Shown: piece by piece, positions 12,101 through 24,479 of the stretch | Layout: each line of letters begins with the position of its first letter | How positions within the stretch are numbered: the stretch's first letter is position 1 | NCBI GenBank assembly: GCA_008921705.1 | Contig: VFFE01007640.1 | Span: 179,884-243,883 of the forward strand | DNA length: 64,000 bases | From: Burhinus oedicnemus | Lineage: Eukaryota; Chordata; Aves; Charadriiformes; Burhinidae | Direction: 5' to 3' | Program-made: the position numbers and the translations under genes | The notes under the pieces: model-generated | What the model was told of the DNA's origin: nothing | Databases searched by the model: none | What the model saw: only the letters and a program-made list of their open reading frames with translations

Positions 12101-13470
12101 TCCCTCTGTCATTTCTCACAGGCACATCTCAGACCTTGCAGGACATCTAAAATAGCACTAGATGCCTATCTTAGAGGACTGAATCTCACCTCAAGACAAC
12201 GACCTTTTTTTTTTTTTAGGGAGTTTTTCTATTTCCTAATAGACACTGCCATTGATACTAGTTACTACATGCTTAAATATAAAGTTTGGGGGTTTATTGC
12301 ATAGAAAATCTAAATCTCCTGCTCTTTACTTGAAAAAAAAGAAAAAAAAGATCAAGTTTCAACCTACCTGAAACGTTCTGAGCTACCCTGACAGTTGTGA
12401 CCCGTTGGGAGAACTCACTTTTAAAAACCCAGTCAAAGTTTTGCACAAGACCTAGAGACAAACTGATTTCAGTGTTCAAGTATTCCACTTTTAGAAGGGT
12501 TTACGTATACCTATAGCAGGATCACTGTCTGGAAAGCCTTGTTAATATGTGGATTAAGGAAGGATCAATTTAGTATCTGGGGAAAAAAATGGCAAATAGT
12601 AAATACTAGGAAGTCCCTTGGTCCAACAAAAATTACCTTTGTACAAGAGCATGATACAGTATGATACAACGAGTCAGCCACACAAAGAAAACTGAGGAAA
12701 ATAAAGTTTTCTGTTTACAAAGAGTCTTCATAAGGTGAAGATTATCTCATGAAAATTTCAAGAAACTACAGAGTTCCTATTAATCTTATGTAGAGGGCAC
12801 TGAAGTATTGCTATGCCAAGTAACAGTAATAAAATATGAACGTAGGGAGAAGAAATGTGTAAAGAAAATTGTGATAGTGTTTTTAAATAAAGTAATAAAT
12901 ATAGTTGCACTTGCAGGAACTTCAATATACTGAACAGTGTCTGTGATCACATTGCTAACTTCAAGCCTGTTCCCTATGCCAATGGTGTAATTACTAGATG
13001 AATTCTGCAGAATTTACACATGTGCAACTACAAGTCACTAAAATCAACATTTAGCATGAGGTGATGAACTTTTGTGGCAAATAATTGCTTTTGAACTAAA
13101 AATTTCAATTATGCCAGACAATGAGGGGAAGGCAAGTTTCAATGAAACGCTCAAAAATATATAGGAGGTTACAATTTTCTTTTAAAGTTTGAGTCATTCT
13201 TACCAACTTGCCACAGAATAATAAACAGTTGATAGCACATTGGCGGTAAGTCCAAAAATACTTTTAAAACAGGCTTGTGAATGAAATGAAAATTCAGGAG
13301 CAGCAGATGGGTTTAACTGCTGTCAAATGTGGAGTGGTTTCCAAGAACATGGTGTATGTAATAATAAATAGCCAGAGACATAAAGTTTCCCCAGTAGTTT
13401 AAATCCTGAGCATACAAGCTAAGTGAGGGCTTTCAAGCTTTGGCTCACTGCAACATCCTTACATTTTACC
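9113..13470. other. Long unique non-coding stretch
   Basis: Read on both strands. There are scattered open frames of 60-90 codons but no splice-bounded or family-recognisable coding sequence. There are small A/T runs (about 11817-11830, 12208-12219) and no classified transposon. It may be intronic. Confidence 0.45.
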
Positions 13471-13479
13471 CTTGTCTAG

Positions 13480-13960
13480 AGCAGCAAAAATGCTTGTTAT
13501 TGACGACGTGTGTCAGCAACGGGTGCAATTAAAGCAGCACTGAGCACCGTTTTACAAGCAGGCAGGTTGAACATGGGCTTTCTGAAACAAGAATAGTTCT
13601 TGGCTGTGCTTGCAGGTTAATCACATTCAGCACCAGCATATTCATTGTCAGCGGCGGATAATTATGCTAGTGTACACAATGCCTCCGTTTGTGCATATGT
13701 TTTTACATAATAACCATGTTATGAATCGCCTCCCTTTCTAATTCTTGATCTGGATGTGGGAATTGGGGTGGCGTGCTGCATCTAGGACGTCTGCAGTCAG
13801 GATCTGACTGCCTCCGTGTCTCAGGCCCTATTGGTTTGAAGCAAAAGTAAAGTCCCAAAGGCCCAGGAAAACAGGCAACAACTTTTCTGTTTGTACTAAA
13901 GAGAATTCTGGCTTCATCTCCTAATCCATCAAAACAATGGCTTTGTCAAGTGGTAGTTAT
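13480..13960. promoter_or_regulatory. Candidate conserved non-coding (enhancer-like) element
   Basis: This stretch differs from its surroundings: it has balanced composition, retained CpGs and no repeat. It is dense with motif-like words: AATTAAAG, TTAATCACATTC, GGATAATTATGC, TGTGCATATG and TACATAATAACC. Such mixtures of homeodomain and POU-like cores are typical of vertebrate developmental enhancers. This is inference only; conservation was not measured. Confidence 0.3.
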
Positions 13961-13969
13961 GGCTAAGTG

Positions 13970-15220
13970 AAAGCTTCTGCACTTATTACCATGTATCGTT
14001 ATATTTGACTGACACAAATATTTGTGACATGGAATAAAACTGGAACTTATAAGGCCATACAGTAATGCACAGAGGCACAGACAAAGAAGCGTTCAGAAGA
14101 ATGAGCGAAACTGACAGAGAAAAGAAACCTACATTGGGATTAAAGCCCGGAAAAAAATCATTGCTTTTATCTCCCGTTAAGCCAATTGCTTCTGTAAAAA
14201 CAAAGTGTTTTTGAGGAACCGTGGAAAAGAGCATCGCTGGGTCCAAGGAAGTCTCTGGAGTTCAATGCAGACCTACACTTTAATATATGTATCTGCCCAC
14301 ATAGGTGCACCAAGGATGATTCTGGTAAGTTAGTGTATAATATCAGTACCTGCTAAATACTATCTTGGATGAGCTAGACGGAAAGGGAATAGTAAGGGAA
14401 CAAGCAAAAGAAAAGAAAGGTAAAGAACCAAGAAAGAACTGTATCAGACAAAACCAGAGATGTCAGATCTTCACGTGAGTTACCAAGCATATGCTTGCTC
14501 TGTTGCTAACTTATGACTTTTCACTGCTTTTCTGGAAAATCATGTTTTCTAAACTGTCATCCCATAAAACACATCTTTTTCCAATGAATTATCTCTGTAA
14601 AACCAAATAATAATATATCTATTGCAAAAAGACATTTCTCTAATCCTAGTAGTATACTCCATTCATGAAACAAATAAAATTAATTCAGCCTACTGGTGCT
14701 CGTGTGGCATTCAGTGATCACTTGGTGCCCAGGGGTCTTCTAAGAGATCTTTCTCATCGCTTGCCTGGTACTTACTGTGAGGCTTAGAAACAAGAAATCA
14801 CTCTATTGTCAGGGAAATTCAGCCATCAAAGCAATGAGGTCCGAAACACACCTCTCATTCCCAACCCAAAATTAATGGTTAAAAAGCACCAGCTGTATAA
14901 GCTAACATACTTTTGGTCAATCTAATAAGTAACCTTACCAGAGGAATATAATTAGTTTGGAGACTACCAGAGCTGTTGCTTCTGCCCAACGTATCTCAAT
15001 TGAAATATCCTTACTACTGCTGTCAAATGGATGCAAAACCTCTTGTTTTGGTTGCTCCCTTGTCAAGCTGGTTAGTTCAACCCGCTGCAATACTCTAACA
15101 CCACTAGTCCTGGAAAGGGCTGCATCACGAAAAAAAAGGGGGGCTGAGTAACAGGCTCAAGCCTGGACCCTCCCTGTCCTCACTGTTAGATGTTACCTGA
15201 AGCCCTGGCTGTTTTGGGCC
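13970..15220. other. Unique non-coding stretch
   Basis: No recognisable repeat or gene. The minus-strand frame at 13986-14246 has no splice support and an unrecognised translation. Confidence 0.45.
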
Positions 15221-15228
15221 ACTCCAGC

Positions 15229-15266
15229 TGGCTCCTTCCAGACCAAAACTGCTCTAGAAGGAGCCA
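15229..15266. repeat. Imperfect hairpin, possible DNA-transposon or repeat relic
   Basis: TGGCTCCTTCCAGA (15229-15242) pairs with TCTAGAAGGAGCCA (15253-15266) with one mismatch and a 10-base loop. The flanks carry further paired-looking words (AGCAGTGTGGACA, GGTGTAGACACAGC) that recall the ends of old amniote repeats. No family name can be given. Confidence 0.35.
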
Positions 15267-15799
15267 GACCTGAGCAGTGTGGACATGAGCCAGATTGTGC
15301 AAACAGACTTTCTGTTCAGCGGTGTAGACACAGCTACTTTCTGCTAGAAGAGGTGCACAATAACATTACCTGAGGAACGACTACCCAGGACTTCAAATGG
15401 TATCAATTATTTTGCCATGTCTTTTTCTTTTCCCATTTGCAAGTCTCCAATGATGGTTTCTCACAATGCCAATATACTTGTTCTCAGGTTTCTATTAACC
15501 AGACTTCAGCGATGGCAACTTGACTTCACTGGAGAGAGACATCCTGGAATTTGAAACTGCTGAATATGGGTCGCAGTCTGACCGATTTTGCAATAGTGGT
15601 TTTGGGTTTTCTTTTTATGTTATTTTCACGAGCCATTTAGATGGGGAATTATGGGGATAAGAGATTACATGATTAAACCCAACCTTTATTGAAAAGTACT
15701 TAAACACACGCTCAGTAAGTTGTGGTCTGTTCTCAGATATTACTCAGCCGGTTGTAATATCTACAGCAAAAATGGATTTGATATGCATGAGCTTCTCTT

Positions 15800-18050
15800 T
15801 CACAGGAGCGCCTTCTGATAAATGCCAATAGTCAAGCACAAATATATAGTTTTGTGGGATTTTTTTCCCCCTAAAAATGTAAACAAATAAAGGCTTTTTT
15901 TCCAGAGAGCTTTTATTTCTAACAACCAACACGAACCTCTTTTGCATAATGTAGGCTTGCATATACTGCAAGGCTTCAGATCAACAATATTGCTCTTCAG
16001 CTGAAGCCAATTCAGTATATTTTGTACCTTCTCTTGTGGGTTGTTCACTCTAAAAGACCTTCATTTTAATGCATTTTTTCTGTAACATTTTGGAGATCAT
16101 CTTTTTAATGCCCAGCTCCTATCTGCTCCAGGTGTTCTTCCCAAAATTGGTAGTAAGGGTTAAATACATGCCGCTGCCAAATGTAGTCATTTTCCAGTGT
16201 CTTACCTTGAATCTGCTCTGGCAGCCTCTGTGCACACCTCCTCTGAGACCAGGCTGGTTATTAAAATCCAATTATTAGGAAACAAATTTAGGCTCAGGAA
16301 AATTTTTTCTACTAAACCTTTGTCAAATGCATGAGAGATTTTGTCTATAACCAGCAGCTCTCTTACAAATTTATATTCAGTTCATGGATCACACATTTTA
16401 ACCAAAAAAAAAGTTCTTTGTCTGTGGAAAAGTGGGTATTTCCCAAGCCCTTTTGGCAATTGGTTTGCAGTCAATATTAACTGAGATTGGTTTCCCATGA
16501 ATAGGGGCCTGAGATATTTTCACCCACAATCTAAAATCTCCTGTATTACAGCAAACCGTTCACCCTTTATCACTTGTAATGCCAAATCTAATTCCAGGCT
16601 TCACAGAGTGGAATGAGAGGATTGAAAGGAACTTAGTATTTTAGTTATGAAGATCATAAATGAAATAAGATCCTCTAATTCTTTCAGCTGCCCAAACTCT
16701 ATAATAAGACTAAAACATTCATGTCTGTGTTGCTCTCCCGTCAAAGAAACCATGAGTGTTGAGGATACAGGTGCCAACATGAACCACTGTTATGATCTAC
16801 CAGCACTTCCAAAAAGCAAATAACATAACATATAACAGGACTTTGTTCAGCTTTGACCGAGTAGCCCACTTTTTTCCGGAAAGCTTCCGGTTATGGCTTT
16901 CTAACATTTCCAGGTCCTAGTACTTGTGAGGATATCACAGATGTGCTTCCTGGTAAAACATTTTGGCTGTCCCGCATAACTCCAATGGCAGTATAAGGAA
17001 AGAGTATCTTCCAGGGATGGAAAAAGCATGTTTTTCTAAGGCATCTGCTGATGCATCAAGCTCATACAAACATCTGGCATAAATTTTCTCCAAATCATCA
17101 TTCCCTTCTTTTTTTTTCTTACCAAAGCTAATAAATGTACTTGCTCTGCCAGTTCTTAGGGTAGGGGATATTTACCCAAACACATGAATTAAAGATTGGT
17201 TGGTCTCCATCAACTTTTCTGATGTCTCTGGGGACTATAATCATGATTATCTTCTGACATGAGGGTGTTTACGCCATTTTAGTAACAGAGTCTGGTCTTC
17301 AGACCAGAGAGAAAGGCAGTTTCCTAGGTGTGGTGCATATCTACCACAGACATATTGGGGGATGTCTCAGATGCCCAATGGTATTTAAAATGCTGCTAAA
17401 TGCCGGTGTTTTTGCAGGCTTATTACTCCTGGAGAATATTTTTCCAGTCTCCGCTCTGCTTCCTTCATTTTTAGGAATGCAGTTTCCTGATAAGGAGAAG
17501 GAGCTCTCATATTTTCCACTAGTAAAGTGTGTTTTCCTTAATACCATTACAAAATGACTGTCTTCCAGTGTGCTGATCATCCATCCAATTAGTTCAATAC
17601 TTCTTTAATGTGGGGTCTCGAAGGTAAACTTTGCTCTTCAGAGACCTCTCTCCCTCTTCAGCTTTTGCATACTGATGTGGCTCTGCTTCTTTAATGGCAT
17701 TAGGTGCAGCACTTAACTTTTTTACACTCAATAGTAAATTTACTATCCGGTATCCAAGCCTGTACTTTTCTAGCGATGGAAACAACTGTTTCTGGCAACA
17801 TAATGGTGTGTGTGCCATGTCCAACTTCATAAATGTCCCATTTACTTCCAGTTCAATAGTGTATTTATCTCCTAATGAACTGCTGCTCATTGCTCCTATG
17901 AGGATTCATCTGAGCAAAACACTTTGTTGGCTCTTGCCAACTTTTGCAAAGCAATACAATCCATCCTCCTTCTCACATCTTTCCTTTTGTGACACCCAGT
18001 GGGTTGGCTTCTGTTAACTAACTGTTTCTGCAATTCCACATGTTGGAGTT
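15800..18050 (-). mobile_element. Possible decayed gypsy-type retroelement
   Basis: Several minus-strand frames appear in the order expected for the gag-pol part of a Ty3/gypsy-like retroelement. Around 17905-18010 is a degenerate zinc-knuckle-like stretch. It is followed at 17594-17890 by a protease-like frame with the beta-strand pattern YTIELEVNGTFMKLD, where the catalytic Asp-Thr-Gly has decayed. Around 16430-16535 is a segment resembling the sequence just before the RT fingers (ISVNIDCKPIAKRAWEIP). At 16120-16200 and 15990-16048 are segments that could be the late-RT EEHL and PEKV regions. Stops and frameshifts separate all of them, and spacing is irregular: PR to RT too long, RT shortened. 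I saw no LTRs. The match is by eye and could be wrong. Confidence 0.42.
17594..17890 (-). pseudogene. Retroelement protease-like frame, broken
   Basis: This 98-codon frame is the most protein-like part of the suspected gypsy relic. Residues 9-23 (KYTIELEVNGTFMKL) match the usual strand before an aspartic protease active site. The following LDMAHTP stands where a retroelement protease has LDTGA, so the catalytic Thr-Gly is lost. The C-terminal half is rich in charged residues and not recognisable. It is bounded downstream by TGA and upstream by a stop. Such proteases cleave Gag-Pol in the particle; this one cannot be active. A frame of unrelated origin is the alternative. Confidence 0.4.
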
Positions 18051-18059
18051 GTGATGCCG

Positions 18060-20860
18060 TACATTTAGCTCTTTTCTCTTAGAGTGTTGAGGTTCTCAAT
18101 CAGGATATAATCATCCACCCATTACCCTGAGTCTGGGCTTGGTCCCTTTTTTCATTTACCAAATTCTTACATCTTTCTTTTTGGGATTCTTAGTGATGTT
18201 CCTGAGTTTTGTTTACCCTCTCAATCACAAGAGCTCTGTTGGGACGTGACTTGGGCACGCTCAAACCCTCCTCCACTATTTTCTGCTACAGGACAGCTAA
18301 GCAGGCTTGATATGCTCTTGGAAGAGCTCCAGCTGAATGACTAGGAGACAACAAACACAGGGTGTAATACGGAATCCAGAGTCAGCGCGTGTTCGTGGCG
18401 CACACCAAGGATCGGTGGTGTGGGGTGCACAGGAGACTACGCTTATGTCTCAATGTACATGTAACCAACACGATCTCTCATCGGAGACTCAACCCCCCAG
18501 CAATGCCAAATGGCTCTTCACTCACAGAGTTACCTCAACCTCTTGAATCTCTAATTAAAACCACTATTGATATTTCATGCTTATGGCATCCAGAGCATTC
18601 TGCATTCTTCTTTACTTCAGTTTTATAGTCTTTTTGCCTTAGGCAACAAAAACTATCAAACATATCAAGGATTACAAACCAGCAATTGTAAGAAAAGAAG
18701 CTGCCTTTTGCTGGCATTCACTGCTTGCAAAACTAGAGTGGTGTTGCTTTCATTGTCCTCCACCTTCCTGGAGAATTTCAGCCCTGGTGAGGCTGGCTTT
18801 GAAGTGTTTCACTCTCCTCTGTGTATTTTCTCTGTTCCTTTTAGCTCCTTCCATGAGTCATGCTCAGCAATCCCTTAGCGCTGGCACCATTCGCAAGAGG
18901 TCTCCTTCAGATTATGTTTGGTTTCAGCTAGCTGGGAATAACCAAAGAAATCTGATGTCACCTCCCACAGCCCAGAGACTGTGTCTTACTGACATGAGCA
19001 CAGAGACATTCACTGGTTATCTGAGAGGAATAATCTAAAAGAAGTCTGTCATGAAGGTTGTTTCAAATAAATCCTACCAGTTGTTAAACTTCAATTTCAA
19101 ACCTTTCTTTCTAACAAAATACAGGAAATGTTATTACAAACAAAAGAAAAGTAATTATGCTGAAAGATATTTGGGGAGTATAACTGTGCTGTATTTTTGA
19201 ATGGCCTCATGGGCGTAAATATACATTTTAGCTTTTGTGCTATATCCAAATAAATGAAATATACCCATTCAGAAATACATTGGCAGGAAAACTTTATGCT
19301 GTTTAATTTTAGCAGGATGCTAAGTATTAGACATTGACCTCCTGCCTCACAGGAAAAAAATGTGTATTTAAAGAACAGAAACAATTGCTGTACCTCAGCA
19401 GGTCCAGCTTTCCTAAATTTAAAGGAAAGTCGCTGTTTAAAGACGTTCCCAAATTTAATTGTTGTAACATTTAATCCCCTCAATGACAACAGAACAGAAT
19501 TTTTATGAAGTTCCTATCTTAATATTTCTCAATTCTCTTTAGATGAATTCTTAGTGAGTTAATACTTATATCTCCTTTATACACTGACAGCACTTAAATA
19601 CAGTGAACTCTTACTTCTTCTGTCTTTAGGTTCATAACTTGCAGATTTCAGAAACCTGCAAGTCTTCATATTTTTCTGTGAGTCTACTCAGAATATATTT
19701 ATACACACATTATGCTTATGTTATGTATATATCGTGTTATCTCTGTTGACCTTATACAACAGCTCAGCAAGAATATGGTCATATTCAGGCAATGCAGAGA
19801 TGTGTATTTATTTTTACAGGAAAAATGATACACCCTTAGTTCTTCCTCTAAAGTATTAATCCTCTTTCTGAGTCACTACCCTGAAGAATTATGTCACTGA
19901 AAATAGAGTTACAGGGCAACCACAGAAAAAAATCCCCAGAAGCTGTAGTTTGGAAAAGCACTTTACGTAATACTTATAAAGCTCACTACCACGAATATGC
20001 CATTCACTGAATCTCATGACAGTAATAAAAATGTATAGTACCCTTTAATGCCTTCAGCATCTAGACACATTGCACAAGAGTATAATATGTGGGGGTTTTT
20101 TTCCACAAAACTTTCCCTTATTCACTCTGCCTGCACAAAATAACTCAAATTTCTTACAGCTGTCAGTCTCTCCCCATATCAACACCAAACACCTCCCTCA
20201 CCCTGATCACCAGTCCCCTTGTTCTGCTAAGACCTTCAGTTATGAGAGTGATGGCTGATGTGTATATTTCGGAAAAACTGAACATGGGCAAGGTGGAGGA
20301 TGGAGATGAAGAGATTAAGGCAGTGTCTCATGGGAACACCTGTGGGAAACGTCATTCCTTCAGGTGGTATGGGAGCACTGGAGACAATTCTGCTACGTCC
20401 CCAGACCACTGCATCCTCTGTAATCCTTGATGGACAGGGAAATGATGCCTAGCCCTTTTAAAAAACAAGTTTATGGGTGAAATTATTTCTGTAGTATTAA
20501 GCTTTAGCATCAAAGTGCAATGCGTAATCAAATGTTACATACTAGTGAGTTCATCCGAAAAAAATGGGTGCCAATTTCATCTGACTAGTTCATGGGATTC
20601 ATGACTGCAAGGTGTCTGTCATAATCACAGATAAATTTGAAAAATGATAAATCAGATTTATGACAAGATATGGATTGTTCAGGCATTATGTTTTAACACA
20701 AATACTTATCAGACTGGACAGAAATTCAAAATCTCCTCTACATTGCAACACTTGGCTAGAGAAACAGCAAAGATAAATCACTTTTAAAGATGAGATTTCT
20801 GGTCTGATTAACATCTTCCTGATCAGCAAGTCTTAAATCACTCTGACCATGATAATGAAT
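18060..20860. other. Unique non-coding stretch
   Basis: No classified repeat. The longest frame (19097-19489, minus, 130 codons) is Phe/Lys-rich with no motif and is probably chance in AT-rich DNA. The part next to the gypsy-like relic (18060-18700) may hold unrecognised gag sequence. Confidence 0.4.
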
Positions 20861-20871
20861 GATCCTATTTT

Positions 20872-20890
20872 ACACAAACACACACACACA
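20872..20890. repeat. (CA)n microsatellite
   Basis: A short CA dinucleotide run of about nine units, interrupted once near its start. It is a likely polymorphic simple repeat. Confidence 0.85.
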
Positions 20891-20899
20891 TCCACTGCA

Positions 20900-23800
20900 C
20901 ACAGGAGACAGAACTAAGGTTGCCATGGGAACTTTACCTCCAGATTTTTTGGTTTTGTATAATTAAAATAACACAAGTCTAATGTTTTAATAATTTAGCT
21001 GTAGCTCATAATTAATTGTGTTCACGTTTTCTCTAGACAGGAACTCAGTTTATCTGATGAGTACAGCCCAATGCGACAACTTTATTCAACATTTCCAGAA
21101 CTCGGTTTTCTAAGCAGGGGATATTTTAAACTGAAGTAACTGTGCAGGAATGACTACAGTATAGTATAGAAATAGCTGCATCAATGTTAAATTAGATGGT
21201 TCAGCTGCTGATAAGGTAACGTCCACGGCAGCAATGAACTTATCACAAGCTGTGTGATTGCACCTTAGGCTGTGCCACCTTTTGGCATAGGCTGATGCTG
21301 AGGGCTGGGAAGAAGCAGAAGACTTCTGGTACCTGATTCCTGTCCTCCACCAGCAGTCATTGCCCCACACACATTTAATCCATAGCAGTCCCCAGCCTTG
21401 CTTGCCAGGGTTGCCCTCCCCTCACTCTTAGTTCATCCCTTTTCTTCTCCTATGCTTTTTCAGGCCAAGTCACAACTTTGGCTGGATGTGCAGAAAACTT
21501 GAGTTAGCTGTGAGTGTAGGAATACACTCAGGCTCCTCACTCTAAACTTAGGCTCTGGGTTTTCAGAAGAGGTGACCTACAAACCTCATTGATGTTAATA
21601 ATTGAACATATGCAGCAAATAGCCTTCCTGAACAAGTCTTCCCTCCAGATGAGAGCTTCTGCGTCTTACAGAAGTTGCACGAAGATACCAGAAAAGAAGA
21701 ATGGTCATTGGAGTCATCTGTCTTTTCAGTAAAGGGAAACTCAATCTTTTGTGCTATCAATCTCTAGAACAAGATGTAATATTAAAAAAAGCAGCGGCCT
21801 TTCCTCCACATTTGAACATGTTGCTTCCTCTAGAGACTTGGACCGTGCCACAGGTTGTATGCAGAACAGAGAATACTCGCACTGTGCAAGGATTATTGAT
21901 CTAATGGCAGTAACAGTGCCACTGCTGACTCCTACAGCATTAGCTTCGTAGCCTGAAGTTGATATACTTGTACAGATACCGCTGTCAGTGCTGGAGATAT
22001 GGAAAATGTGCTTTCTGAAGAGACGGTTGGTGTATTTAAGGGGAAAGGAACTGAGAAAAACCAAGTCTTTGGCACTGTAATGAAATGAGACCCTACTGTA
22101 TAGATCTGTATTGAGGAAGGAGTTCAGTTAAATTATTCAGTATGTCTCCTCCCTAAAGGAATAGCACTTAATACATGTTAAAATATAATTGTATAATTGG
22201 AACTCAAGTGTTTGGGTTATGTAAAAGGTGCTGTAGGCGTATCAGCTTAGATAGAGGTAATTAGATCTTGTATATTAACATTTTTCCCTCAAAGGCATAA
22301 TCAGCAATATTTTTAGTAGTGCGGATGCTTAAGCCTAGGAACTTGGGGAAAAAAAGGTGCTGTTTGGACCTCTTTATTTAGCTCTATGTTTGCTTTGTTC
22401 CTACCTCTGTCACTGACTGGGCTGTAAGAATATTTCTGCAGTAGACTGCCTGCTTAATGCAACCCCAGCTGGGTGCCCACACGATAGCAACACTGCTACT
22501 GCTTTTGGTGAAATCAGCATAAAACTGAATCGCCTGCAAGCATCAATCATGGTGCTGAAAATAGGACTAGATAGTAGCATTAAATAATACAATACTTGGC
22601 ACGTATATATAGTAACCGGTCATACACTGAAGCCACAAAAGAAGTCTGTGGCAGGGCCAGGAATAGAAGAAATCAGAGCTTTAATCTCTCCTTGAGGCAA
22701 TGGTTAACATTTTGTACAGGAAAGAATGAACAGCCACACATCACTGCTTACCTCAGTCAGTTTGAAGGATGCAATAAAAACAAATATGATTTTACTCACA
22801 GTAAGTCGAATGACAATCATTGGCTACAGCTTTTGAGTATCCAATTGAAGCCCTTGAAAAATCAAGTGGATGCACGGGAGGACAGGATACTACTCCATCA
22901 TAGGATGAAGATAGGAGAATATCACTGACTTCTTGGATTTTCAAATATGTTGCAAAGCTTTCTAGAGAAGAGGACATGTTTATTTTGAAAACAGTGTGCT
23001 GCTCTAGAAAGTGGAACAGCAGAGCACACATTAAAGCTGCCGTCAACTTTTTAATTTTTTTTTCTTCTTTTTTTTAAGATAAAAGAAGAGATGCACAGTT
23101 CCTCAAGCCAGGAAAACAAGATAAAGTCAAACAAATACCCACATACAAGGGCTACACTCGGTATTTTCTAATTTCATTACTGTTATCCATGCTTGCCTTT
23201 TCAAATACAAGAAAAACATCCCACAGAAGAAATTCCAGGAGGAAAACCCAGAGCTTAAGCTCCTCATTGAGAAGTTTGTACCAAACTTCGAATCCAACAA
23301 AAATCTCAACTGCAATCAAGATAGGGCTAATCCAAACTAGAAATATTTCCCCAGTTTCATGTTTATCCCTCCATGCAATGCCCACTGAAGACCTCCTTAT
23401 CTCTGCTGTACTCACACAAGGCTTTCTGAGGAGTTTGAGAACAGTACAGATATCTTGGTTTTAAGTAAGTCAAAGCGTCTCTTGGTAAGTGAAGGGAAAA
23501 ATACTACCTTTTGGCTTTGTTCCTAAAGTCTCAAAAGCTCAGGACTTGTGAATTGAAAGAGCTGGGTAGCCTAAACAGAGCTCTCTCTTCAGTGCTCACC
23601 TGCACTGACATGAGGAGCAAGAGGCAGCAAGGAACGGTCACCAAGACCAGTAAGACAAGCTTTCCTGCCTTCCCTTAGTTCGACCCACATTGTGTCTGTG
23701 ACAACGAGTTGGACAGCCCTTTTCCAGAGGCATTCCCAGCACAAATACCAAGCAGCTTAACTGAATTTTGCCCTAAGGCTAGTGACTGGAAGTTCTCAAT

Positions 23801-24330
23801 ACACTCAGTAAAGGATTTTTTAAAAGGCAGGTATTCAGATCAAAAAATACAACAACAATTACAGAGCTCCTTTAAAAATTCAGAGGCTTTTGCACATGTC
23901 AGTATTTCACGGTGCATTTGTTCTAAAATGTGTTTTCTGTTGTGGGATTGCACCTGAAAATGATCTTTGCAGACAGCAGCCGAGCACAACGGTGCATTTG
24001 GGAGCGGGGAATAGCAGGAAGCCGACGTGTCTCTAAGCAGTCTGCACTCTTCTTAGGGGTCAAGCGGGACCTCAGCGGCAAGATGCTAAATGGCTGTTTG
24101 TATCAACTCTGCAGGCAAGGCCGGTAGGTTATCTACAGCCAAAGAAGCGATGAAAACAGCTGTAGTGGGTAGCAAACACAGCCAGAAGGCCACCACCACC
24201 TGAAGACGAGCTGTTTCCAACTGCAAAGCTGCCAAGTCCTCAGGTGTCTCTGTTCATCTTTATGGCGTTTAATGTCGAGCGATAATACATTGAAAAAATT
24301 AAAAATAGAGTGCTTTGCTCTTCTTCTGGG
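20900..24330. other. Mostly unique stretch with unrecognised frames
   Basis: No classified transposon. Two minus-strand frames, 21741-22064 and 21563-21760, overlap end to end in different frames and are discussed as a finding. A weak SINE-like patch may lie near 22650. A splice-like 68-bp interval (24056-24123, plus) has a good acceptor and a moderate donor but no other support. Confidence 0.4.
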
Positions 24331-24337
24331 ATCTCAC

Positions 24338-24462
24338 CTGTAAACCCATACATATGATAGATGCCTACAAGGTCTTTCTCTTCTTGGAATGGCACTATAA
24401 CTTTAAACATCATTGTATAAGCATGTGTCGGATGTAGAATTGTTTTGCTCACACACCGTAGG
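24338..24462 (-). CDS. Candidate internal coding exon, unidentified
   Basis: The minus strand is open from 24473 to 24240. The part from about 24462 to 24338 translates to LRCVSKTILHPTHAYTMM, FKVIVPFQEEKDLVG and IYHMYGFTG. It ends at GGGTTTACAG followed by GTGAGA, a strong 5' splice site. A possible acceptor AG lies at 24463-24464 after a T/C-containing but imperfect tract. The residue mix is unusually protein-like for this window, and the frame stays open beyond the donor for 32 codons. I cannot name a family. It could be an exon, a processed-pseudogene fragment or an old transposon frame. Confidence 0.25.
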
Positions 24463-24479
24463 CTCAAGAACATTATTAT

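Noticed and set aside
19097..19489. 130-codon minus-strand open frame
   Set aside because: Longest frame outside repeats, but AT-driven composition (Phe/Lys/Ile rich), no motif, no splice or promoter context.
24056..24123. 68-bp splice-bounded interval on the plus strand
   Set aside because: Acceptor is good but the donor is moderate and the coding content too short to judge.
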